Assembly (NCBI GenBank): GCA_018136815.1
Contig: CM030938.1
Coordinates: 973,063-1,037,062 of the forward strand
From: Isochrysis galbana
Lineage: Eukaryota; Haptophyta; Isochrysidales; Isochrysidaceae
Reading direction: 5' to 3'
DNA: 64,000 bases
The first letter of the stretch is position 1. Every line of letters starts with the position of its first letter. Of the stretch, positions 35,881-47,756 are shown one piece after another. A program made the translations under genes and the position numbers. Under the pieces are notes generated by a model, which was given only the letters and a program-made list of their open reading frames with translations, did not search any database and was not told where the DNA came from.

Positions 35881-36210
35881 ACTCTCGGCGCTGGCTCGCT
35901 CTCTCCGCTCCACACTGTCCGTTCTTCTAGAAAAGCCAGCACGTTTCTCCAGAAAATTCGGGGTTTTCTTTTCGTGAACTCTTACTGTACTGTCGTCGCC
36001 CATCCCCCTTATCGTGGTGCTTGCTGCCACTTCTCTTTCACTCATTTCTCCGTCTCCTTCCTTCGAGAGTTCAGCAGTTCACACTGTAAGGACTTCTCCC
36101 AATATCGTATCCCAGCCACCATTTCTCATTGATTTGATGTCGGCGCATTGGAAATCCAAGGACGGAAGGTTCGACGGGTCTTAGATACATAAAGTCTTGA
36201 ACACTCCTAC

Positions 36211-36410
36211 GTGAGAAAGAGCGAGCGAGTGAGACAGAGAGAGAGAGATGAGAGAGAAAGAGGTGAGAGTAATGAGGGAAAAGAGAGGGAAGGAGGGAGA
36301 GGGAGGGAGAGAGGGGAGGGAGGGAGGGAGGGAGGGAGAGAGGGAGAGAGAGAGGAAGAGAGGGAGAGAGAGAAGGAGAGGGAGAGAGGGGGGGGGGGGA
36401 GAGGGAGAGA

Positions 36411-36466
<56 letters not shown>

Positions 36467-36470
36467 AAAG
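36211..36470. repeat. (GA)n/(GGGA)n microsatellite
   Basis: Long GA-rich block with a pure GA stretch at about 36410-36460. The rest of 35881-37562, including a G-run at 36573-36600, shows no supportable gene. Confidence 0.9.
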
Positions 36471-37562
36471 GAGAGAGGAGCTCGGTTTGAGCGCAGTTTT
36501 GTTTTTGATCGCCCCGGTTCGTCCTGTGTGTGCCAACGCGCGCCCACAGGTGTAAAGTACTTCGGACTTAGTCGGGGGGGAGGGGGGGGGGGGGGGGGAG
36601 GGAGGGGCTGACATCGGATGCGCCATGTGCTATCTAAGCTGGCGATGCCTTACCCAGGATCCACGATGTACGGTGTAGCTCGCCGCGCGACTCGCTCGGC
36701 CGGCGAGCCGGGAGGGGGGTGCATCCCCCTGCCGCAATCTCGTGCGGGAAGGCCCTTTCGCCCAACCTTGAGCTCCTTGGCTGCGCAGGTGCAGGTGCAG
36801 TGGCGGCGACGGTCCTCCACACGAAGGCCTTATAAGTATAAATAAGGCCTTTGACATCGACGACTTCGCGTCTGCTTTGCCTCTCCTCTCCTGCTCGACG
36901 ACGTCGTCGGGCCTCATTCATGGACCATGGACTTGTGACTTGTCGTAGGTGTAGGTGTTTTCGAGCACACATCCTCTGCGTTGCTCTCCTCCTTGTATTC
37001 TTATTGTTCTTCTCCGCCCACCTCGCCGTGTACTGTGTCTGCCGCCGTTTCCTTTCCTTTTCTTTCCTCCTCCGGGGCCTCGCAACCAAAAGCCAAAAGT
37101 CGCCAAGCTGGTGCGCCGGCGCACCTAGAAATCCTTCTTTCGCCGTGCGGATGCGTGGCCGCTGTGAGACGACAGCGTGCTCATAGGCCGCCCCATTGAT
37201 ACGGTCCTACATCTCTCTTGCATGGTCCGCAGGCCGCAGGTCCCTGGATCCCCCCTTCCCCCGCCGGCGAAGCGGCCCTCTCCCGCCGGCTCGAATCCCT
37301 CCTCTCCCAGTTCCTCTATTAGGGATATGAAAACCTCGAGAAATACGCGATTCTTGACTCTTGAGTGCGAATTGTGATTGCTGAAGGCGTGCTTCATTGT
37401 TTTGTTACTTCCAAGGTCAATCTATGTTTCCCCCCTCCACTGACACTGCTTCTCCTGATCTCTTATCTCTTGTCTCTCGTGAATTCTCCTCTCGCCTGAG
37501 CCTTTTCCGAGAGATTTCGTGGTACGGCGGCGTGGTGCTGTTCGGTCGGTAGCTAGCGGCCG

Positions 37563-38583
37563 ATGCTCTCTCGGCGTGTGTGCCGCGCGGTGCTGCGCTC
37601 GCCCTCTGCGGCCGCTCGCGTGGTGGGCGCGGTCCGGCAGAACCAGCAGGCCACGGCCGACTCGGGTCGCTTCGACCCGCTCGACGCGACGCGCAGGCGG
37701 CTCGTCTATCGCTCGAAGCAGCGCGGGTGGTGAGATGAATGTTCACGACGGGGAGGAGGGGGCGGGGGGTTGGGGAGCGGAGAGAGAGGGTGGGATGGGG
37801 AGAGGGAGAGGAAGGTTGCACCCGAGGAGGCTACGGGGGGATCGAAGGCGAGCGGGAGGGAGGGAGAGGGAGCGGAGAACGGGAGGGAGTGGAGAGCGGG
37901 AGGGAGGGAGAGGGAGAGGAAAGGATAGGGAGAAGCGAGAAAGGCATGGGAGGAACGCAGAGTGGGACGAGACGCTCGGGCAAGTTAGTAGTGAGGGAAA
38001 AGGATGCTGGCATTGGCAGAGTACACGGCTGTCAACCCACGGTTCAAATTCGAGCTCACCATCCTGCTTTACAGGCTGGAGATGGACATCATGCTCGGCA
38101 ACTGGGCGGCGGCGCGGCTCAAGGACCTGGGAGAGGTGGGCCGACTTGCCCTTTTTATGCATCGCGGGCTGCGGCTGCAGAGCGTAATAGCAGGCGTGCG
38201 ACGCGGGGCCCTCGCTCATCGTAGAAGGCGCACCAGATGTTCATTCGCCTTGATTCACCACCTCGGGATTGAGTGTAGGAGGAACTCGTCCAATTCTCGC
38301 ACATTATTGACATGGAGAATCCAGATCTGTTTAAGTGGCTCACCGGCCAGGCCGAGGTACTGCCCATCCCCGTCTTGCAGCCGCAGTGTGGCCAATCCCA
38401 AGATTCCCTGCCACAGCCCTATGCTTGGAGCCACAACGCCTTGCGCTCTGGTTTGCGCTGTAGGTACCAGCTGAAGTGAATAATCCTCTTTTGCGCAAGC
38501 TTTGTGCCGAGCTCAAGCAAGAATATGGGCCAAAAGCAACGGTGCAATCCACGAAGAGCTTTGAAGGCAAGGTGTGGGAGTGA
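37563..38583 (+). CDS. SDHAF2: Succinate dehydrogenase assembly factor 2 (SDHAF2/Sdh5)
   Basis: 141-residue mitochondrial protein needed for covalent attachment of FAD to the SDHA subunit of complex II. Exons: 37563-37729, 38075-38135, 38279-38356, 38464-38583; all joins keep phase. Residues 1-35 form an Arg/Ala-rich presequence (LSRRVCRAVLRSPSAAARVV). The core has the family signatures RRRLVYRSKQRGWLEMD and MLGNWAAARLKDL (conserved R-G-x-L-E-x-D) and later HIIDMENPDLFKWLTG. The codon of the RGW tryptophan is split by intron 1. Length is typical once the presequence is counted. Intron 1 is partly GGGA microsatellite, and plus-strand frames through it are artefacts. Confidence 0.93.
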
Positions 38584-39984
38584 ACATCTAGGAGTGTGGT
38601 GTGGCAATCGAGGGCCTCCATGAGCTACGGGCAAGTTTGGGGGCTCGAGGGTGTGCGTGAAGGATGTCTTTCTGTAGCACGTCAAGCCATTGGTCTGCTA
38701 CGTGTTGCGGTTGACTCGCTGCTGGTAGGGTGTGATGGCTGCTCCTGCTGCTCTGTCCTTGAGCATAACCAAGCAGCTTTTTGCAATTGTGTAGCTCTTG
38801 TGTGCCATGGTGTATCTGCTGTATATCTTTATCTTTATCGTCTTGAATCATGATCATGTCATGATTCAAAATTGTCGCGCGCCGACCGCTCCTCTCTCAG
38901 AGTCCCAGTCCCCCGCAGTCACGACGCCCCAACGGGGCCGATCAAAAAAAAAACTTCTTAATAATCTCGCCGCGCGCGCGACCATGCACAGTAACTTCGC
39001 AGCCACGCCCGCTTCCCTTCCCTCCCCCTCCACCTGCCTTGCGGCTCGTCCCCTCGTGCTCTACCTAGGGGCAGGGTGTAGTGGGTTTCCAGTGGCAGAC
39101 GGTGTGTTCCGATTCTCGACGGCCTGGTTCTCACCTTCCTCCTGTGCCATCGGGCTACCGGCTGATGTGTGTTCGTTCCTTGTGCTGGGTGTCAGGCAAC
39201 TGTGGTCAATGTGACTAAGGTCTGTCCAAGTTGTTCCGTCATACCGTCATATGACACTTGCCATGGAACTGAGTATGATATCATACATCTAATATCATAT
39301 GATACTGACTCCAAACATCTACACTTATAAACCCGCCATTATGATAAAAACCTGCTTACTCAGTACTTAGAATCAGATGTTGCTCGATGACTGACCATTT
39401 CAAGCTCAAGCTCAAGCTCCCACAGCAGCACCCCTGGAGCGTCTCCACATGGCGCCGCCCCCACTCCACGGCGGTGTGGCCGTCGTCGCCGCCGCCATCG
39501 TTGCTGCACATCAGGTTGGCGGCCATTGGGTGGGGGGGGGGCTCGGAGCTGGGAGCGCCGGTATTTCCCGCGCCCGAAATTGTACTAGTAAAACAAGTTG
39601 AATTGTAACCTCTAGTCTTGTCATATGACACTCAGTATCAGGTCTAGAGCAACTAATACTGAGATATCATATATGATATCATATATGACAGAACAACCTG
39701 GAGGTCTGTTGTCGGTTGGTCGGCTCGCGGCTAGGGGTCGCTTGGTTAGGCAAGGCGCTCTGCTATGTTGAGGGGCCCCCGGGCCATCAAAGAGTTCTGG
39801 CGTAAACTAGCCGACAAGATAGAAAAGAAAACCACTATTTACGCACCGCTAACTAAAGATCTATCTATACACGGGAAAACGAAGGTAGCTAACTTCCTTA
39901 TATACTCTAAAGTCGCGTTCCGTCAAAAGAGGACCACAATCTGTTTTCTTTTTAGTTATGAACAATAGTGGTACAAAACAAAGC
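38584..39984. other. intergenic with possible MITE
   Basis: No gene recognised. Between about 39229 and 39695 the ends carry inverted gttcYgtcata sequence and several catatgaca/gatatcatatatgat near-palindromes, which could mark a ~465-bp MITE; evidence is weak. Confidence 0.35.
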
Positions 39985-40310
39985 TGTGCATAGAAACTTT
40001 TTTTAACATAAAGTCGCCGTATACGAGATGTTTCGTTTACGCAGCACATGTGATTACTTGCAATCATTGAGCACGCCGTGCGTATGCGCATCGACTTCCC
40101 CCTCGCGAGGGCGCCGTGCGTGCGCATAGAAACTTTTTTCCCCAAGGCCCACATTAACGTAAAGTAGCCATATACGAGACGTTTCGTTTGCGCAGCACGT
40201 GTGATTGCTTGCAATCATTGTGCACGCCGTGCGTATGCACATCGGCTCCCCCCCCCGCGGGGCGCCGTGCGTGCGCATAGCAACTTCCAGGAAGGTGCAC
40301 GCCGTGCGTT
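39985..40310 (+). repeat. Tandem repeat, ~136-151 bp units
   Basis: Two full copies and the start of a third (unit starts about 39985, 40121 and 40272). Shared blocks: gtgcatagaaactttttt, taaagt.gcc.tatacgaga, gtttcgtttrcgcagcac, tgtgattrcttgcaatcatt and gcacgccgtgcgtatg. Translated frames over it are repetitive artefacts. Confidence 0.85.
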
Positions 40311-41159
40311 CACTCTTTCCGCGGGGGGACTCTGGACGCAGAGGCGGTCGGGAACCGCGGGGGCACCCCTGGGACCGGGGAAAATATTACCGTATATTGC
40401 GAAAACACTAACGTAAACAATCGAGGTCTTGGGGTCTCTCCGCTCCCCCGGGGCCCCCTCCCCCGGGTCCCCTCCTCCCCCTCTCATCGACCTACCAGAG
40501 AGAGACGGCTCCTACTGCCTGCCTCCCTCCTCCCTCCTCGCTCACCCTCCAGCTCTCTCCTCGCCCTCGTCTTCCTCACGATGGTGGCGACTCGGCGCGC
40601 ATCGGTACGGAGGTGGACGGCTTGACGACGGCGATGCGACGCGGCGCGCCTCAGGTGATGTTACGGATGTCTAGACCTCTCGCCGCCTGCAGGAGGTCTT
40701 CCGATGTTCCTAGGTTGAACTCCTTGTCCACCGTGTAGAGCGGACTTATCAATTTCTTAATGTGTTTGTTGCTCGGGGCGTGTAGCCCCATATTCTCTCG
40801 TTGTTTTTTCAGCCTCTGAAAGAACCCGACTCTACTTTTCTCTTGGCGGAAAGAAGTCTGGGCTCTACTTTTCTCGGCTCAGGCCAGGAGCTGGGCGTGC
40901 GAGAATATGGAGCAAGCCTAGATCATTCTTGCGGGAGGTACTGGAGCTGCCATGGAATAGCGCTGGGCGGGCTATTCGCGGGAGCGGAGGCATCATGCGA
41001 AGGCGAGGTGGGCGGCGCCAAGCCGGCAGCCTCCCTCACATTGGGGTCCAGGTCGTCGGAATCCATGGGGGCACCACAGGGCACAGGGGCACCGCGACGG
41101 GTAGCGTCTCTCTCTTATAATTTTAACAAGATCTAATGTTAAACAACTACAATACAACT
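40311..41159. other. intergenic, no supported gene
   Basis: CT-rich around 40490-40560; an open frame at 40801-41136 has no recognisable domain. The start of the LINE lies near the right end. Confidence 0.5.
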
Positions 41160-43260
41160 GTGGACATTTGATCGCTCAATTCTACTGATGTCCCACTATT
41201 GACGGAACGACACCTTATCCCTAGATACTGGCTGCAAACACTTGCAGCCCCAAAATCATTCCACTCGGCGGTTAAAAGATCCGTGGACAGAATCATGTGG
41301 ACAAACGCACGTACTAGACGGAGACTACAATGGATAAAACATCCCGAGATCCCAATTAAAAACTCTTCGGAAAAAGGGCCACATCTCGGGCTGGGACTGC
41401 TAGATTGGGGCAACCACGTCAAAGCACTACAGGCCAAATGGATCCTGAATTACCTAGACGCACGCCAAGCACAATGGAAACAAGTGCTCGACGCGTGGTT
41501 CTGCCGCACAAACCTAGGAAGGGCAGCGGTCCTCTCGACAATCCCCACAAACAAACTCACCGATGGAATCGCGGGCACAAGTAAACTCCCCGCGTTCTGG
41601 AAGCAGGCGTTAAGCAACATCCGCGAACTAAAACTCACATCACTAAAAGTAAGTAGAGAAGGAGCACTCTCACAACCCATGTGGGGTAGCCCAACGCACC
41701 CGGGACCTAGAATAAACCCCACATGGGCAAAGCTATGGAATAAGCTCGAATGTAATACCATACACAACGTCTTCAAAGACCACGCAGCGAACAAGCCCTA
41801 TAGCAACGTAGAATGCGCGCAATACCTCAGGAACAACGACACGTATATACACTTTCAGGGAGAATATATCCCAAGAGACAAATTCCTGGAAACATGGGAT
41901 ACAATAGTCAGCCACGCCACGACGTTACTGGCGGCGGCGGACAACGCGGCCGAAACGGAGTGCGCACCATCGAGACGCGAGGAGACCGACAACCAACGCG
42001 ATCCGGAGGAACCGACGCCCGAACTGCGAATAACAATGGACGGGGAATATTACGTGAACATCAAGGGAAGGTGGTATGAGGCGGAGCTCTCATACCTAGG
42101 CACACCCATAATCGGAAAAAGACTACCCGCTGCACCCACGAACTTAGACTCATCCCCACCGGCGCAATGGGGGGAAGGATACAAAACCAACAGGAGGCTG
42201 GAATACCCGTTAGCGGACGAATACACATTAGACGGCAAGACGCCGCTGGACGGCACCGGAGTAGAACATATCACCGAGGCCCTCCAGCGGGTGAAAGGCA
42301 AACGCAAACACCTCAGGGGGCCGACCAAATGGGAGGAAAAACTTCAAACTTCAGGCGATACATGGGCGCACCTCGCGAAACTATACACATCGCCAATGAT
42401 AACGGCGCGAGACATGCACCTACATTTCAAACATATCGCACATAGGCGAGTGGGCACATAAAACCGCTTTCCGGGCAGAGACAACACATGCCGCATATGT
42501 GGGGAAGCGGATGAGTCCTCGATCCACCTAGGCGAATGCCCCAGGATAATTAACATCCTAGGCGAACTAAATAAAGTCGCACGCTTCTCACCTAAGGCGG
42601 AAAGAAGCAGAGAAGAAACCATTATAGATAATCTATTCATCTTCCCGAAAGGAGACGCTCCGAAAGCGATATGTATACTATACCTATTAGCGTGGAGATA
42701 CATAATCACGGACTTCTATAGGATACATTACGACGGCTTGAAATTTTCGGAAAAATCGATACTGATAAGAACCATAGAGAGATACACCTTGCTGAGCAAA
42801 GCACTCCTATTCGCACAAGAAACCGATTCGGCGAGAACCGCCCAGGCGGGCATGGGCAGGCAACCCAAGAAAAGGATAGACATGAACGACTTGAGACCCA
42901 TATTCAATAGGAACGACAAAGGCGGACTTAGGCCCAGTACGTACGGAGTTAGTGGAGCTAACCACCAAGCTGGGGATCGTTCACGCCGTCGAGGAGATCA
43001 AGGAACAAGACAACCAAGGCACTTGAAGCTTTGGCACGCCACTCAAAACTGACACTAGAGACACTAGGACCCGGACTTAACTACAACATACAAGATGTAG
43101 ACGGATGGACACGCAAGGCAATATCGACAAACTCAAAAGGCCTGGCCGAACCCCACACTCCGAACCAGGCCTCAGGTAGTGCACCGGGGCCGGACCCCGG
43201 AAACCGAAGAAAAAGGAAAGAAGGGGGGCAGGGGAAGAGGTGGAGGGAGGGAAGTTAAGG
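41160..43260 (+). mobile_element. 5'-truncated LINE (non-LTR retrotransposon), 3' half of ORF2
   Basis: Encodes the region after the reverse-transcriptase palm: RTRRRLQWIKHPEIPIKNSS, then LGLGLLDWGNHVKALQAKWI followed by LNYLDARQAQWKQVLDAWF, a typical thumb/connection segment of plant- and alga-type LINE polyproteins. A zf-RVT-like finger (CRICGEADESSIHLGEC, ~42488-42538) and a basic C-terminal tail follow. The main frame 41199-42461 ends in a TAA just before the finger. The finger and tail frames continue to about 43258, so the copy is no longer intact. The RT catalytic core and ORF1 are absent. AT-richer codon use than its neighbours supports an element origin. The 3' boundary, possibly near the T-run at 43324, is uncertain. 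Confidence 0.8.
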
Positions 43261-44142
43261 GCGGTGTAGTTAGCGAAGGGGAGTCCCGTAACTAGTAGGT
43301 GTGTAGCCCTGAATCTTCAGAAGTTTTTTTTTAAACGGAACGTACGAGGGGGAAGTGTACAAGGCCCCCCCTTTACCCGCAACAGATTCCGTGTTAGTCC
43401 GCCAACTATAAGCTAGCAAGAAACAAAAAAGACGGGCACACAACACACAACAAACAAATACACAAGCGCACAAGGCGCCAAGGCAAATCGTGTGCATCAG
43501 CTGATGTAGCCGCAGTCACCACAAGTTATTGCGCGACGACGGCTCCTTTTGCATATTTGCACGACGGAGATCTCTCGTGGTGTGTGACAGTGCGACACGT
43601 AGCCACACACGCACGGCAACGCGCCTGTCCACAATGCAAGATTGTACGCCCGCAAGGGACCAGGGCGTCGAGATGACGTCGAGAAACCCGTGCCGATTGC
43701 GCTGCGCGCGGCCCCGGCCGTGAATAGCGCGGGGATCCGACCGAAGTAGTCATGTCTACTGGCAGCAGTCCGGGGGGGGAGTCGACGTGGCGCTGGGCGA
43801 GCTCTACACACGCTAGTGCTGCGTACGAAAGCGTCAGCCCAGCACTGTTAGGACAACACGAGTGGCAGTGCGATACATAGCCATAGAGAAAAGGTCCATG
43901 CCAGACAAAATCCAGAGGCGTTGGCGCCTCAAGGCTCGCTGGGCTTCGCCCTGACACTAGGGGCGGCCGGCGGTCACCGTTTATACGGCGAGCCTGAGCA
44001 GAAAATGCGCGCCACCTCAGCATTGAGATGGCGCGTGGCTCAATGAAATGATACAAGCCTCGTCGTGCTTTGGTGCTCACGGGCGTGCCCTGACGAAGCC
44101 CTAACGGGGCGGCCACACCGCGTCGCGTGTGTGCGCAACGGC
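43261..44142. other. intergenic, no supported gene
   Basis: A 196-residue open frame (43526-44116, -) is present but lacks recognisable domains, and other frames are open too. It contains two weakly similar Cys/His-containing segments, which I do not treat as real zinc sites. Confidence 0.4.
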
Positions 44143-45168
44143 TCAGTCTGTGCCGATCATGCGAACCATGTGCTCGATGTCTTGCACCTCACACTGCGTT
44201 TGCTTGACACGCAGTGCGCAAGCTTTGGTGCCACCGCAGTCAGGCTCAAGGCAGGTGGGAAACCACGGGGCGAGGTGCTCGCCCAACTCCTGCCAGTCAT
44301 CACCGCCGATCAAATTGAAGCGGTCGGCGGCACCCTTGGGAAGGAGTGGGCGCAGGGCTTGCCAGACGGTCTGGAAGACGCTGTTGACAGGCGCAACGTA
44401 CGCTCGTTGCAATGTGAGCGGGTAGTGGTACGCAAGCACCGGCAGCAGCTGGCGTAGCATCATCGGGTCGAAGTTGCGTACGCCAGCGCCGCGCCAATCG
44501 ATCATGATGGTGACAGCGCCGCGTGTTTGACACGGCCGCGCTGCGGCCGCCGCACTCCTAGGCGGTGAGGCCGTCGCGAGCCGCTCTGCGTGCCATGTGA
44601 TAAGCCGCAACCACGTGCGAAGCGGGATCTCTCCTGGCTTATACCTGCGCGGCCGCACGATGAGCACGGCGGAGCCATCCTCGTCAAGCGTAGGCCGTTC
44701 CTCTCCACCGAGCCACTCCATGAAGGGCCCTGGCAAATCCTCCTGCTCCGGGAAAAAGCGGTCCTCGTTCTCCAGGAAGAAGTGAGAGAATGTGAAGCGA
44801 AGGTCGTAGGGCGAGGGAACGACCTGGGCCCGCCATGCTGCGGTCCTGCGGAGCTTGTCGATGAGGGGCTGGCCGGGCGGAGAGGATCGGAGGAAGCGGA
44901 GCAGTTCCGAGTCGGGCCGCGTCGAGAGCCAGAAGTTGGAGGAGAGCTGGGAGCGCAAAGAGCCGAGCGTGGCGAGCTCTGCGTCGGAGGCCGAGAGGTC
45001 CGGAGTGTTTTCTGGGCTCTGGGGGAGGTGGGGGGAACCAGAGAGCGAGGCGGGAGGAGGAAACACGATGGTGTGGCGGATACTTGCGATCGCAAAACGG
45101 GTAGGAGCGGTGAGGAGTGAGTTGAAGAGCAGCGAGGAGAGGGGAAGGAGGAGAAGGAGGGAGGCCAT
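44143..45168 (-). CDS. CRAL-TRIO (Sec14-like) lipid-binding protein
   Basis: 341-residue intronless protein. The N terminus (MASLLLLLPLSSLLFNSLLT) is a strong signal peptide or anchor, so a secretory or plastid destination is possible. Residues ~60-110 resemble the CRAL-TRIO N-terminal helical region (LLRFLRSSPPGQPLIDKLRR). The lipid-binding domain spans ~150-315: GSAVLIVRPRRYKPGE, GAVTIMIDWRGAGVRNFDPM, QLLPVLAYHYPLTLQRAYVA, then PVNSVFQTVWQALRPLLP and the final Leu/Ile-rich strand. Sec14 proteins transfer phosphoinositides or other hydrophobic ligands; the ligand here cannot be told. A GA/CT-rich tract lies just upstream of the start. Confidence 0.85.
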   Translation of the reverse strand: MASLLLLLPLSSLLFNSLLTAPTRFAIASIRHTIVFPPPASLSGSPHLPQSPENTPDLSASDAELATLGSLRSQLSSNFWLSTRPDSELLRFLRSSPPGQPLIDKLRRTAAWRAQVVPSPYDLRFTFSHFFLENEDRFFPEQEDLPGPFMEWLGGEERPTLDEDGSAVLIVRPRRYKPGEIPLRTWLRLITWHAERLATASPPRSAAAAARPCQTRGAVTIMIDWRGAGVRNFDPMMLRQLLPVLAYHYPLTLQRAYVAPVNSVFQTVWQALRPLLPKGAADRFNLIGGDDWQELGEHLAPWFPTCLEPDCGGTKACALRVKQTQCEVQDIEHMVRMIGTD

Positions 45169-46200
45169 CGTCGCTGGGGGCTCTCCTCCCTCTCTGTCTC
45201 CTCCCTGATTCCCCTCCCCCCCCTCTGTTCCTCTCCTCCTCCCCCTCTGTTCACTCCTCTATGAGCACTTCATATCTAACCTCACCCCCCCCTCGTTTCT
45301 ATTTTTCTCTCCCCGCCGGTGGTGATCCTCCCGCCTCGCCGCTCCCCATTCTCTTGCCCTCTCTCCCCTCTTATTTCTCTTCCCTCGATCCCGAGACGGA
45401 AGAGGAGAGATGCGGGAGGGAGGAGATATCAGGGAAGTTTTTAGGAAGTGGGGAGAGAGAGTGGAGGCGGTGCCCACAAGGAGGGGGGAAGTGGAGCGAG
45501 ACGAGAGAGAGACTACGAGAGCCATGCAGAGAAAGATGGGGTGAGCGAGAGAGACGTGAGAGAAGCAAAACGAGGGGGAAGAGAGACAAGATGAAGGGGG
45601 GGGGGGGGGGGGCGAGAGGAGACTCCCTCCCTCCACGTGGGCAGGCAGATATCTCCGATATTCCCCCCTCAATCTTCATGGTGAGACCCCCCCCTCGCCC
45701 ACCTTCTCTCTCTTTCGCTCTTGTTTCTCTCTCTCTCTCTCTCCGTCGCATTCTCCTCCCCTCATCAACCGTGGGGTTGGCGACGATTCTCCTCTCGCCG
45801 GAAGAGATCTATTATTTGGGCACCGCGTGCGGCCGGCAAGAGAGAGCGAATCGCCGTGAGTGGAAGCTGTGAACATCCGTCAGTAAACAGGGTGAGAAGA
45901 TCGAAGGGACGGAGGGGGAGAGAGGGGAGGCGAGCGCGGGAAAAGGGAGAGGGGAGAGAGGAGAGAGACACCGGGGGGGGGGGGGAGGGGAGGCGGTCCT
46001 CGGTGTGATTGCATCTCCCAATCTTGCGGAGGTGTTGATCTGTATCTCCGGTGTACCCCCCACCCCCCCCTCCTCGCGCTGCCGCGAGGTAGGAGCAGGC
46101 AAGAAGAGAGAGAGCAGGGAGAAGGAGAAGAGCGGGGGACCCAGGCCTTTGAGGAAGAGACGGTGTGGGAACAGGATACTTTACTCCTTACCGCCGGCCC
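45169..46200. repeat. GA/CT and G-run rich simple-sequence region
   Basis: Alternating CT-rich (45175-45370) and GA-rich (45400-45600) DNA, a G-run at 45596-45612, and GA again to about 46000. Overlapping open frames are low-complexity; no gene supported. Confidence 0.75.
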
Positions 46201-46650
46201 GCAGCGCCAATTTTGGCGCTTCGGATTTGATCTTTTGCGGCTTGTGCGGGAGGAGGAACTGCGTGTAAGAGATAAGTGAGAGGGCACGAGCGAACAGAAG
46301 GTGGAACATATTTTCTGGGTGTGTCGCCACCTCCCCCCCCCCCCCCCCCCCCCCGGCGCGCGCCGTGGGACAGCGATGCCCTCACAGTTGCAGTCCGTCG
46401 CCTCGCTTCGACTCTATTACCTAAACGGAATATTTTTCGTAATACTGGAAGCGCCAATATTGGAGCTGCACTTTTTTTGCCCTTTTGCTCATCTATTCGC
46501 GTGTAGATGGCCGACTATATGGAATGTAGGCCCACCCAGCTGTGACGAGGGATGTCCCTGAGACTCCCCTGAGAGCTGGGGGGCTGGGGTTGACGCTGTA
46601 GGGAGCGGTTGAGACTTTTCGAGGCGGAAGCGCCAATTTTGGCGCTTCGG
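46201..46650. repeat. Recurring palindrome AGCGCCAAttttGGCGCT
   Basis: The perfect hairpin GCGCCAA-TT-TTGGCGC, followed by ttcgg, occurs at about 46203-46223 and again at about 46629-46649. A mutated copy (aagcgccaatattggagct) lies at about 46449-46468. A C-run lies between (46331-46353). Function unknown. From 46651 to 47756 I see no supported gene. Confidence 0.7.
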
Positions 46651-47756
46651 CAGTAAGGAGTTAGAGATGTAGTAGACCTGGAGATGCGGGTAGCTAGGGG
46701 ATGGGGGACAGTGCTCAACGTCGGGTAGGTGGGGGGGTCTGGCTGGGAGGACGGTCCTGGGGGGGATCGCGCCAGCCGCCATCATGATCATGAGTCATGG
46801 GCTATTGCTATTGCTATTGCTATTATCACGACCTAGTGACTAGTGAGCTAGACGTAGACGAGAGGGCCAGAGGTGCTAGCCCAGGTTCGCGAGCTCAACG
46901 GGTGGCTCTAAAGGACCAAGGACCAAGGACAACCCACAACCCTGCCACTCTAACTTTGAAATTCGAAATGTTCTACGTGATTTGCTTGCACCCGAATCCA
47001 AGAACGGAGAACGATCCTCCGCCTTTATCGATATAGATATAGTATATCTGGTAATCTTGTGCCTCTCTCTGGTCGACAGACCTCGTTGTTATATTGGTCG
47101 TGCTTGTGCTTGGTGTAGGTGGTACACATAATACACAGCGCGCATCGCGCGCGTACCTGTACCTGTACCTGAACTCCAAACCGCTACCTAGGGGCGCGTG
47201 GGCAGTGTGGCAGAGTGCAAAGTGCAAAGCGTGTAGGGTGTATGCAGGCCGGCGGCCGGCCGGCCCGCGCGCAACTCGGGCCCGACATCGCGCGCGCGGC
47301 GAGCCCATCCAAAAAGAGCTAAAAGAGCAAATGAACAAGCACGTGTAAACCGTAGTCGTGTGTGGTGGAGTACGTACTCGCTGCAAAAGTGTGCCTTACC
47401 TCTATACACTATACACAGTCACAGTAGGCGCACATGAACGCGCGCGCAATGGCCTGCGCCGGTATGAATTTCACAACATAGCACCTATGCACGGTCACGG
47501 ACTCGAGCAAGAGCTTTCCAAGTAAGGGTCACGCACGCACGCTGCGACCTAGTGCGCGCCGGGCCCTAGAGCACTCGAGTGCGAAGCGCGCAGCCTCTCG
47601 TCACGTTGTGGCCCTGAATATGGAGCTCCGAAGGGATCACTACTTATCCTCCACTATGAATGGAACCCTGAATGAGGGTCGTTCGAGGCATAGAGAGCTG
47701 CGCATCGTCGCCTCTCGTCACGTTGCCGCACGCTCTGCGCGACACCTAGGCCGTGC

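Noticed and set aside
36207-36626. Ser/Leu/Pro and Glu/Arg repeat frames
   Set aside because: Microsatellite translation in both strands.
43526-44116. 196-residue minus-strand frame with Cys/His segments as a zinc protein
   Set aside because: Cys/His spacing is irregular, and the similarity between segments is too weak.
44143-45254. Second minus-strand 250-residue frame overlapping the CRAL-TRIO gene
   Set aside because: Out-of-frame shadow with Ser/Arg bias.
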